From assembly GCA_037954665.1 (NCBI GenBank), contig JBBMOL010000021.1, positions 7,440,001-7,504,000 of the forward strand: a stretch of DNA of 64,000 nucleotides. The letters are read 5' to 3'. The notes beneath the pieces were generated by a model, which was given only the letters and a program-made list of their open reading frames with translations, made no database searches and was not told the origin of the DNA. This DNA is from Laguncularia racemosa. Lineage: Eukaryota; Streptophyta; Magnoliopsida; Myrtales; Combretaceae. Of this stretch, positions 37,345-47,206 are shown one piece after another. Positions within the stretch are counted from its first letter, which is position 1; the number at the start of each line of letters is the position of its first letter. Made by a program: the position numbers and the translations under genes.

Positions 37345-37422
37345 GACTATATTAGCATACCACGGTAATCGACTATATCAGCATACCACGGTAATCGACT
37401 ATATCAGCATACCACGGTAATC
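37345..37422 (-). repeat. 26-bp unit in three tandem copies inside pol
   Basis: GACTATATCAGCATACCACG+GTAATC units at 37345-37370, 37371-37396 and 37397-37422; copies 2 and 3 are identical and copy 1 differs at one base. As 26 is not a multiple of three, the array shifts the frame of the PWYADIV segment between RNase H and integrase. Confidence 0.9.
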
Positions 37423-37949
37423 CTTGGATATCTACTACATGTAACTGTTCATGAGGGAACTTTTCATTAATGGGTGGATCTAAATAATCAGATTCCAAAT
37501 GGGATAAATGATCAACCACTACATTTTCAGTTCCCTTTTTATCTCTAATTTCTAGGTCAAATTCTTGCAGTAGTAAAATCCAACGAATTAACCTAGGTTT
37601 AGCATCAGCTTTAGCAAACAAATACTTAAGAGCAGCATAGTTTGTATACACTATGATCTTAGAACCTATTAGATAAAGCTGAAACTTGTCACATGCAATA
37701 TGATTGCTAAAAACTCTTTTTTAGTTGTGGCATAGTTTCTTTAGGCCTCATTCAAAGTTCTACTAGTATAGTATATAACATGAAATATTTTACCTATCCT
37801 TTGCTTAAGTGCCGCTCCTACAACATAGTCGCTGGCATCACACATAAGCTCGCAATCAGGTATAACGATCACTGGTGTAGAAGTGAGCTTCTCCTTCAAT
37901 AAGTTGAATGCCTGCAAACAATTGTCATAAAAAAAAGTAGAATCTTTTT
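37423..37949 (-). pseudogene. Athila RNase H remnant
   Basis: LMCDASDYVVGAALKQR (about 37845-37795) keeps the first acidic residue. The later block MYTNYAALKYLFAKADAKPR and WILLLQEFDLEIRDKKG (37651-37550) has Asn where the family usually has Asp in the T-D-H motif. Stops separate the two blocks near 37660-37740. Confidence 0.8.
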
Positions 37950-38780
37950 CAAGTAAATTACAAAGAGGTCTAGATTTTTTAGAGAAGTCTTTGATAAATC
38001 TCCTATAGAAGCTAACATGTCTTAGGAAGCTTCTGACTTCTTTTACTGAAGTAGGGGGTGGCAACTTCTCTATTATCTCCACTTTTGCCCTATCAACCTC
38101 AATCCCCTTCCTTGACACTTTATGACCTAAGACAATTTTCTCTCTTACCATAAAATGACATTTCTCCCAATTCAGAAGCAGGCTAGTCTCTTTACATCTT
38201 TTAAGTACACAACTTAAATTTATTAGACATGATTCAGATGACCTCCCTAAAAACAGAAAAGTCATCCATAAATATTTCAATAAAATTCTATAACACATAA
38301 GAAAACATAGACATCATATACCTCTGAAAAGTAGCAGGTGCATTACAGAGACCAAAGGGCATTCTCCTAAAGGCAAAAGTGCCATAGGGATAAGTAAAAG
38401 TGGTTTTCTCCTGGTCTTCAGGTGCTATATAAATTTGATTATAACTAAAATAACCATATAGAAAATAATAATAGTTACACCCTGCAAGTTTTTCTAGCAA
38501 CTAATTAATGAAGGGGAGGGGGAAATGGTCTTTATGAGTAGCATAATTTAATTTTCTATAATTTATACAAACTCACCACCTAGTCATAGTGCGAGTAGGG
38601 ATTAATTCATTAGCTTTATTTTTAACTACAGTCAAACCACCCTTTTTAAGCATTACTTGAACATGACTAACCCATTTACTATTAGAGATATGATAGATAA
38701 TACTTGCATCCAAAAGTTTAAGCACTTCTTTCTTTACTACCTCCTTAAGAGTTGGGTTGAGTCGTCACTGTGATTGCATT
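37950..38780 (-). pseudogene. pol: Athila reverse transcriptase remnant
   Basis: Minus strand carries the RT N-part (LNPTLKEVVKKEVLKLLDA, about 38765-38700), SNSKWVSHVQVMLKKGG, then PEDQEKTTFTYPYGTFAF and RRMPFGLCNAPATFQRYM (38430-38310). FMDDF lies about 38265 in a shifted frame, and the thumb has LPPPTSVKEVRSFLRHVSFY (about 38070-38010). The motif A aspartate is replaced (FLYGYFSYNQI), although the catalytic DD pair is still readable. Frameshifts near 38300 and 38230 and stops elsewhere prevent translation. Confidence 0.88.
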
Positions 38781-39208
38781 GTAGGTTTGCACTCAACTTT
38801 CAGAAGTATTTTGTAAGTGCAAATCAGAGGGCTAATTCCTTTGATATCTGCAATAGTCCATTCTATTGCCTCCTTATGCTCTCTCAGCACACTTAGGAGT
38901 TGTTGCTCCTGATCATCTGTCAAAGAAGAAGAGATGATTATTGGAAAAGTCTTATCTATTCCAAGATAAGCATATTTTAAATAGCTAGGCAAGGGTTTAA
39001 GTTCTAGCACTAGAGGTTGTGCTAAAGATGGCATCGATTTTGTCTCACTAGTACCTAGCTCCTCATAGTAACAAGCTTTGATTTGCGACACTTGTTCCAC
39101 ACATCCTTCCTCACTCCAATCATCTAAATCTCTAAGAACTAATTCCATAATGTCTATACTTGTTATCTCTTCAATAGACTCATAGGCAAACTCATCAATA
39201 ATATCCAT
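38765..39208 (-). pseudogene. Pol region between protease and RT
   Basis: 147-residue open stretch. Acidic N-part (MDIIDEFAYESIEE), then LKPLPSYLKYAYLG, TFPIIISSSLTDDQEQQLL, HKEAIEWTIADIKGISP. This is the conserved segment that precedes RT in Athila/Tat pol. The reading frame runs into a stop at the start of RT. Confidence 0.8.
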
Positions 39209-39300
39209 GGTATAACAAGAATTACAATCATCAAATTTCCTTGTGGCTTTATAAACATTGAAAGTATTTCATCATCAATAACTCTTAAAGTAAGCTTACC

Positions 39301-39600
39301 TTATTCCACATCTATTAATGCTTTACCTGCTGCAAGGAATGGTCTGCCTAGGATCATGGGCACTTCTCTATCCTCTTCCATTTCCAAGATGATGAAATTG
39401 ATTGGAAATATGAATTTGTCTACCTTCACAAGGACATTCTCGATAATGCCTTTAGGGTATTTGATGCTCCTATCAGCAAGTTGCAAGGTAATAGGAGTTT
39501 CTTTGTACTTTCCAAGTCTAAGTTTCTTGAAAGTAGATAAGGGCATTTAATTAATACTTGGACCAAAATCAATAAGAACTTTATCAAAGTGAAAATTTCC
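39301..39600 (-). pseudogene. Athila aspartic protease remnant
   Basis: Minus-strand reading has LIDFGPSIN (about 39590-39565), where the active-site D-x-G is still seen. A stop (TAA) follows, then MPLSTFKKLRLG, LQLADRSIKYPKGIIE and EVPMILGRPFLAAGKALIDV. The flap and the ILGRPFLA segment are well kept. The protease would process the gag-pol polyprotein; here the in-frame stop just after the active site kills it. Confidence 0.85.
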
Positions 39601-39804
39601 TATAGTGCAAGGAACAATGAAACTCCCCTAATCTCTTTATTTCCTAGGTCGGTTAGACAAGTCCTTCTGTATGATCATAGAACACTCTCCTGTAAGCATC
39701 ATACACTCATTCCCATCAATCTTGCTCTTTTTGGTTAGTAGATCCTTTATGAATCTAGCATATGACAACATTTGCTAGAGTGCTTTTGCAAATGGAATAT
39801 TAAT

Positions 39805-40071
39805 TTATAGCTTCTTGAAAACCTCTAAGAACTTACTGAATTGATCATCTAGCTGTTGTTGCTTAAGTCTTCCTAGAAAAGGAATAGGAGGAACATATGG
39901 TTTCACCACTGGTGACTTCTGCTTTGGTTCCTCTATCCTTTGATCCCCTATTTCTTTCTTTGAACTCCCTTGTTTGGTGTGAACTTCCTTGTTAACAACT
40001 TCTAATTTCTCACCACTTCTCAACATTATGGCATTGATACCCTTGGGATTCTCCTTAGTGTTGCTAGGCAA
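39805..40071 (-). pseudogene. Gag C-terminal / gag-protease linker
   Basis: Open stretch with MPSNTKENPKGINAIMLRSG, then a Lys/Pro-rich part and RLKQQQLDDQFSKFLEVFKKL. This is the usual junction between gag and protease in Athila/Tat elements. Separated from the zinc knuckle by stops. Confidence 0.75.
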
Positions 40072-40348
40072 AGACCCTGATGATCTATTGCTTAGCTGTT
40101 GAGAAATTTGACTAATCTAATTACCTAAATTTCAATTGGTGGCTTGTTGATTTTGTAGCATTGTGTCATTCTTTTGCATATAGTTCAACATGAGATCTTC
40201 CATTCTACGTTGATTTTGCATTCGGTGCAGGTCCTTGCTTCTGGAATCCAGAAGGCGGTTTAAGTACATTATTATCATTCCTCCATGAGAAGTTTGGATG
40301 ATTATGCCACCTTGGATTGTAAGTATTCAAATAAAGTCCCTGATTACC

Positions 40349-41255
40349 TCATTGAAAATTGTTGACATAATTCACTTGCTCTCCATTAGATGAATATGAG
40401 AGGTTTCCAGCTAAGCACTTAAGGGTAGAATGTAGTCCTGAACATATCTCACAAAAAGCAACTTGATTAGCATTAACAAATTTTGCTGAGATGAGTTTAC
40501 TTACTTGAGCTATGAGAGCTGCAATCTGAGAAGACATTGAGTTTATGTCACTAACTGGTGCCACTCTTGATTTACCTCTCTCATTATGCCAATTGTGTGC
40601 ACTGGAGGCCATTTCTTCTATTAAGGCACTAGCTTCATCATAACTCTTACCCATTAATGCACCTCCAGATGTAGCATCTATTAAAGATCTTAATGTCTTA
40701 TCTAAGTTGAGATAGAAAATCTCAATTAAGAGATTGTCTGGCAATCCATGATGTGGACATTTCTTGATGCACTCCTTGAATCTCTCCTACGCCTCATACA
40801 ATGATTCACCATTAAACTTAGTGAAGTTGGTGATATTGTTCCTTAATTTCACAGTCCTGGATAGTGGGAAAAATCTCTTTAGAAACTTAGATGAGAGATC
40901 GGCCTAGGTGGTGATGTGGCAAAGAATTTAACTAAGCTCTAGCTTTATCCCTTAGTGAAAAAGGAAAAAGTTGTAATCTGATGACATCAGGTGAAATGTT
41001 ATTCATCTTCACTATGTTGCAATATTGAAGAAATGCTGCAATATGCTCATCGAGACTCTCATTTGGATATCCTCCAAACTGATTTGTCTGAACCATTTGA
41101 ATAAGTGTCGACTTTAGTTCAAAATTATTGGCTTGAATAAGAGGTACCCTAATTGTAGAACCAGCAAAAGTGGGTACTATATAGTCCCGAAGTGCTTTGG
41201 CAACACCCTGAATTAGATTATTGTTGTTATCGTATGCCATCTCAACTAGTTGCAC
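40349..41255 (-). pseudogene. gag: Athila gag (capsid/nucleocapsid) remnant
   Basis: Two open stretches on the minus strand. 41255-40932 carries the capsid N-part with QFGGYPNESLDEHIAAFLQY and LQLFPFSLRDKARA. After a broken link, 40744-40349 carries LIDATSGGALMGKSYDEA, EEMASSAHNWHNE and a zinc knuckle CEICSGLHSTLKC (C-x2-C-x3-H-x4-C). This order is that of Athila gag, which packages the element RNA. The break between the halves near 40750-40930 includes at least one stop (TAG), so no intact gag is made. Confidence 0.85.
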
Positions 41256-41445
41256 TTCTTCTCATCTTCTGTTCACTCTTCTCAATTTACGCAAAGTGCA
41301 TTCTGTCTCAGGATTTAGTGGTAGAAGTTCTGTACTTCTACTCCTATGCATAAAAAACACTTGAAAGAGAACAAAAGATCATTATATGCTATGAATTGCA
41401 CCTAAATTAACAACAGAACCGAAGGTGGTCTAATATTAAGTTAAT

Positions 41446-41462
41446 CCCCTGCAACAGCGCCA
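41446..41462 (-). promoter_or_regulatory. Primer binding site, tRNA-Asp type
   Basis: Minus strand reads TGGCGCTGTTGCAGGGG, six bases inside the 5' LTR. It differs at two positions from the complement of the plant tRNA-Asp 3' end, the primer used by Athila and Tat elements. Confidence 0.85.
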
Positions 41463-41468
41463 AAAACT

Positions 41469-42929
41469 TGATCTGTTGTAAATATATAAATTTTTTAAAA
41501 GCAAATTCTATCAGCAAGTGCACTTGGCCAGATCAAGTAATATTGTAATGAGTTGAGTGTCGATTCCATGATGATTAATTAAGTACAAAACCGATTTCAG
41601 ATTCTATTATTATTTAGGTAATCAAATTGAGAAAATTAACTAATCAAATACTAATTAATTTAATCCACCTAGATTTTCACTAAGAACATGAGAGAATTTT
41701 TATGAAAATATATCAATTGAAAGTTGGAAAACCGAATCTACCCTATTTTCACTAATCAGATTATCATCATATTATAATGATTCTTAGTTATGTGGATATT
41801 CATACGAAATTGTGAAAGTCTTTATTTCTTTTCCAAATATTTAAAACTCAAAACCTTAAAATCAATTTATTAGCTTCCATTAAACAAATTAACAAGAGAT
41901 TCTATATTTAACTACAAATCTCCTAATTATATAGTTGGCTAATATTCGATCATAATTTCTCCTAATTCCTTAGTGAGAAACTAATCATGAATATTGCATT
42001 AAGCTTTAAAACAATTTCTAATCATATTAAAATAGTCCTATTTCCACAATTCTTATTCAACCTAACTTAAGAAAGTCTATTGAACCCTGATTTCCCTTCC
42101 GAGTTATTAGAATTCTTATAATCCTAATTTAACGTGAAATTAAAATTTATAGTATAGGTTTTACAATATGAATCTTCCACATACCTAACAATCTCATAAT
42201 ATAGCTACAATCATCGTCTTAGTTATTTTAGGGTTTCATAGATTCCCCACAAATAAACTTAGAACATCATGGAATTGAAAACACAAACATAAATCAAAGA
42301 AATTACTGTAATGGAATTTATAATTGATAACAAAATCAGTTTATGAATTGAATAGAATAGTGCCGGTTCAAAGATCACCAATTTAATAGAGTAAGAATCA
42401 ATCGCAATACAATAATCCTGAAAATCCTTGATGAAGGAGTCTTTCCTTGATGATTCCAATGGATTCAATTGATGAAAACTTTAAGCACACTAACTGGTTC
42501 TCCCTCTCCTCTCTCTAGGGTTCAAAAGAAATAAAAATAAAAGATAAGATCCCCTCAATCCTTCACATCCAGAATTTTTTTTATCCAAAACAAAGGAATG
42601 TCTTTTTGGTTGGCTCATAAAGTCGGCGTTAAAGTCGGTAGCTTAGGTCGGTGACTTTTCTTCTCAAGGCCGGTGACTTAGGTTGTTGAAAGCTAATCTT
42701 CAAAGTTGGTGGTGTAAAATAATGAGTGGCTTGTCTCCTTTGTTTAACATTCCTTTAAGTGCTTAAAACTCCTCTAATTTCCTCATGTTTGCACTCTAAG
42801 CTCTTATAGACCTAAAATAGCACGATAAACCTAATTAAGTACCATTTTCTTAAAATTTCCATATTATCAGTGAGAATTTATCATGATTCGTACAAAAAAA
42901 AAAAGAGAGAGTAGAATATGCCCTTATCA
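41469..42929 (-). repeat. Athila 5' LTR (1461 bp)
   Basis: Begins TGATCTGTTGTAAATATA and ends GCCCTTATCA on the plus strand. It is the promoter LTR for this minus-strand element. It has fewer of the AAGGCCGGTGACTTAGG-type units (42640-42690) than the other LTR. Confidence 0.95.
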
Positions 42930-42934
42930 TTTAC
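42930..42934. repeat. Target-site duplication TTTAC (right)
   Basis: Matches 31135-31139. Confidence 0.9.
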
Positions 42935-45900
42935 AAAATTGTAGCATTCTTTTTTGTGCTTATTTTCATGTGATTTATTAGTTTCAAATAAAAATCATAA
43001 GCAATGAGCGCTTAAGCCAAATCAAGAACATGGACATACAAGTGGAAGAATGATGGTAAAAAGTGAAGAAAGTTTCATAAAAATAAAGTTGTATTTGAAT
43101 ACCAACATCAAATATTTGAATGAATTCAAACACAAACCAATCCCTTATGAAAGATGGGACTTCATGTGAATGCCCTTTTGAGCCTTTTGAAGGAAGTCTT
43201 TGTTGTATCTTTGAATGACCTATAAATGAAGATTTCATTTAGGAAAATGCCTTGGAGGCTTCAAATGAACTCCCTTGTTCAACAAAAAGTTTCACTATAT
43301 TGATATTATTTTAAATAATGTTCCTAACCTCTAAATGAAGTCCATCATTATTGCTTGTAGCCACTTGATATAAACACCCCATTTGTAAAACCTTAGAACA
43401 CATAATTTATTTTGCTTCCCTCTTATAATCACCTAAAACTCTAATGTTTATTTTTAATTTTACATTAGCTTAGATTAGTGAATCTTTAGTAGCTTACGCT
43501 TGTTTTTAGAAGATTGAATTTAGTTGTAACTGTTAATCCTTGGTCATACTATCCTTTTCTATTTTAGTTAAACAAACTCTTTTATTCACTACCATCAGAT
43601 GGATTAGATTCTAAATAGGGTTCAATAGTTGTTTTGCATTTTTTTTATTGGTGCAACATTGGTTTAAAGGAAAAACCATCGTATTATCTAGCAATGACCA
43701 TGTACACTTGCTTGAAGAGGAGTTGTCAAAAATAGAAATATCTTATGGTCTCTAATCGAATAAAACAAAGCAAGCAAAGGTGGAGGAGGGATTAGATTAA
43801 CTATGATGCAAGTAAAGAAAGCAACCTAATTGAAAAAGGGAGGATAGGAAACAGAATTAGACATGTTTTGGGAACTCAATAAAAGAGATAAAAGTGAGAT
43901 TTGAGCAAGGTCCCATTTGAAGGATAGGGATTTGGGGTTATGGGTATCGAAGATTTTAGGATTTTTAAGAGACAATTTAAATAAAATTGTGAGCTTTCGT
44001 AAGGAAATGAAAAGTAAATAAAGGTTGATCTATCCATTTGTTTAATTTGTTGCTTTTCATTTGATTTGTAAATGGAGTGGAGAATATCTTAAGAGGGGAG
44101 AGAGAGCATGAGAGAAGACAATGAAAAAGAGAGAATGCAAAAAGGGGTGAGACCATGAATAACGGTGGTAAGGATGATGGTGATGATCGTCGAAGGAGTT
44201 GTTGACAATAGTGTTGATTGAACTTAGGTTCTTCCTTTTTTTGCTTCTTTTTCTTTTTTTTTTTCCTTTAAAATTTATGTTATATTTTTATGCTTTACAT
44301 TATTTTTGATAAATTATATGACATGACACCTTTAAGTTAGACTTTCCAAGTTTTCAATGTACATATAAGGAAAAAATATAGGCCTTCACATAGTTCAACG
44401 ATAGAAAGTGCATAATTTTAAAGATATAATTTAGGAGTATTGGTATTATATTAAAAGATGGTTGATGTAATTTCTCCTATTCTTAATATCATCAAATGAT
44501 AAGGTGTCTTATTATATAATATGACTTCCCCATATTTTTGTATGAGAAAAGCAAAATAGTACAAGAATAATAAAGCTTAGTTCTCATCCTCAATCTTCAA
44601 AACTAATACTTTACACATCATTAATGAGTGTAATCAACTCATTAGTGTGCTACTTGCTACTTTACAAATACTCCTTGTAACATCCTGAGAATATATAACT
44701 ATTGCTTCAACAGTAGTTGATTGACTAGTGACTTGGTTATATAGAGCATTTCCAACTTAACTCAAAGTTCTAGTGCATTATTCTCATTCAACACCTCTTA
44801 CAGAACATTTTTTGATTGCCATAATTGTATTGCTCATAAAGTTTAGCATTTGATTTTCTTTAATCACCATCAATCCTGATATATGGATTTTTTGATACAC
44901 CAGTTAAAGCCTTCTCTAACCTATTTAACTCTAAGATTGCTAATGTTGCACTTATATAAAGTTTAGAGTTTATATTTTGTTCAAACTTTTCAATATAGAA
45001 TTTAGTTGATACCATTATAATTAAAGCATAATAGAAACTATTATATCATATGTAATCCCCTAAATGTGGGTCAAAGTGCTTTGGATCAATGAATCAAACA
45101 ATTGGGAGTGTAATGAATTGATGAAACAATATAACAAACATGACAATCTATGCAAATAACAAATAGTTGATAGAAAAGGAAAGATAAAGTTTACCATATA
45201 GTTATGTGGAAAAAACACAAATTATGTGGAAAAAACACAAACTCTCCACCCACCACCCTTCCTCTTTCTTCCAACCTCTTTTTCTTAGGATTTCTTTAGT
45301 TTCAAAGTAAATTTTCCTATATTCTTAATCGTTGCCTTGATAAAATAACTTTCATAATTTAAGAACAAAGGTAGTGTGATTTTTGTGGAAGACAAATCTA
45401 ATTATCGATAGTTGAGATTTTTGGCTTTGTATGGGAATTTTATAAAGTTTCTAAACCATAATTGTATTCTTCAAAAGAAAATGGGGAAGTAATGTTATCG
45501 AGGACTTTGTGGTGCTTGTATATAGAAATATTTAGAATTATGTTAAAGGTCAATAGAAGGTATAGTGGCTTATCTTTCTCTTGTTGATTAGTGTGATTTA
45601 GAGATAATTACAAATTAAGATTTTTGATGGTTTTAAAGTTGGGGTTGTATAATTGAAATTTGACTATAAACATGGCTAGTATTTTATGAATTATTAATAC
45701 AATGTTTATGTGAATGAAGTATGAGTAAATCTATGGTTTTAGGGTTAGTGCTATAATGATGATTATTGGGGTTAAGTTCAAAAGGGAATTAAATCAAAGA
45801 TGATTTTAGGGAAGATGTGTTGTTAACCATACCTCAATCTTGATTGACTAGGATTGTTCATTGTGAGGGGCAATTGTAATATTTGCAAAATTTCGAACTT

Positions 45901-45950
45901 GGCTAAAATCGCTATGGAGTTTCACATGACACACTCAGGATTTTATAGAT
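42935..45950. other. Intergenic, nothing certain
   Basis: A CTATAAATGAAG TATA-like segment near 43220 and T-rich sequence could be part of an old LTR belonging to the gag-protease remnant at 28 kb, since the two were adjacent before the Athila insertion; this is inference. A 20-bp direct duplication (TTATGTGGAAAAAACACAAA) lies at about 45202-45241. No gene. Confidence 0.35.
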
Positions 45951-46146
45951 CCCTAAATTAACCATTGGGGCAATCACATCTAAATTAATTCCTAAATTAG
46001 AAATTAGAGCAATTACCCCTATATTAATCTTAAATTAGCAAATAGGGCAATCACACTTATATTAAACCCTAATATAGATATTAGGACAATCATAGCTAAA
46101 TTGACCCCTAATTTATCAATTAGATTAATTACATATAAATTTAGGG
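45951..46146 (+). repeat. Tandem repeat, about 39-bp unit, five copies
   Basis: Unit resembles CCTAAATTAGAAATTAGGGC followed by AATCACACCTAAATTAA. Starts fall every 38-40 bp. Copies are diverged. Confidence 0.8.
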
Positions 46147-46485
46147 CTTTTGGAAAAAGGTTCTCTGATTAAGTTTGAAATTTGAAACATGACCACAAAA
46201 GTTAGAGGAAACTATCTTGTATAATTGGATTTTAAAAATGGATCCACAAAACTTTATAATCACTAAATATTTAAGTTTATTGGGATAACTCATTATTTAT
46301 TGGAAATACAAAATTCAAACGGATGAAACCTAAAAGATAAGATTAATAACTTGAATAATTAATAATATAACATTAAATAATATTTAAAATACATGTATGG
46401 TCATAAACTAGTAATTAATAAATATACCTGCAAAATAGCTTAATACCCTTGAATAGGGGATAAAGGAAATTCTGGTGTTTCTATT

Positions 46486-46633
46486 ATTGGATTTAGGTGA
46501 TTTAATACCTAAAGTTTTCTTCTTTTATAACTTAGTACCTAATAGAAATACTACATTGTATCTTATTTCAAAATATAAATACTAAATTATATATATAAAA
46601 AAATTTTAGATACTAAATCATTCAAATCCAAAA
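46486..46633. mobile_element. Small MITE-like inverted repeat element, 148 bp
   Basis: Left arm ATTGGATTTAGGTGATTTAA and the reverse complement of the right arm TTTGGATTTGAATGATTTAG agree over about 28 bp with about six mismatches. AT-rich centre. Confidence 0.5.
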
Positions 46634-47013
46634 GTACATACACGTAACTTGCCTTTATCCCCTTAAATAGAGACAAATTCATCCCAAATACCCTAAATTA
46701 CTAAAGAATCAACCACAAAAAGCCATCTAAAATTTTTGTACACACTAAAAAATCCCTTTGGTAGTAGATTACAACTGGAAGTAGATGAGTCATCAAGATA
46801 AATTGGAAAAAGCTGCCACCTCATGCTTCTAAATTATACAGTAAAATGCAATATATCAAACTTAAGGCCTAAGGAAAAATCAATCGACTCTATTATCTAT
46901 ATTATCTATAGAAACCCATTAGGCACTACTATTTAGTCATTTAGTAACTTAGACATAGCTAGGAAAAATCGGAGGAATGAATTAGAAATTGGGATAAGTA
47001 AAACATTTTTTTT
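46634..47013. other. Intergenic, nothing recognised
   Basis: AT-rich spacer between two MITE-like elements; no ORF or repeat seen. Confidence 0.4.
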
Positions 47014-47206
47014 TTAAATAACCCCTAAAATATATCAATTAAAAAATCAATTCAAAAAATATATCAGTTAAACTTATACTTAAAATGCCGATTTTAAGTT
47101 ATTGATTTCAATTATGAACAGTAAAATTGGCACTTAAAATACCTATTTTAGGCTAAAATATTTTTGAGATTACTTTCTCAATTGGTATATTTTAGGGATT
47201 ATTTAA
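47014..47206. mobile_element. MITE, 193 bp, 27-bp inverted ends
   Basis: Left arm TTAAATAACCCCTAAAATAT... and right arm reverse complement TTAAATAATCCCTAAAATAT... match at 25 of 27 positions. Interior holds two related CTTAAAATGCC/CTTAAAATACC blocks. TTAA or a T run may be the target, but poly-T on the left hides it. Confidence 0.7.

Larger units (their letters stand above)
31140..42929 (-). mobile_element. Athila-type Ty3/gypsy LTR retrotransposon, full-length but coding-dead
   Basis: 11,790 bp bounded by two long direct repeats and a 5-bp target duplication TTTAC (31135-31139 and 42930-42934). Reading the minus strand: 5' LTR, tRNA-Asp-type primer site, gag, protease, RT, RNase H, integrase, a third ORF of the Athila type, a long non-coding stretch with a 130-bp duplication, polypurine tract, 3' LTR. 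Gag, protease, RT and integrase motifs, the primer site and the extra ORF all point to the Athila lineage. Every coding domain carries stops, shifts or lost catalytic residues. The LTRs differ at roughly one position in ten to twelve by eye over the first 300 bp, implying an insertion some millions of years old (inference). Confidence 0.93.

Noticed and set aside
37345..37422. CRISPR-like short repeats
   Set aside because: Contiguous units without spacers, inside a plant retrotransposon.
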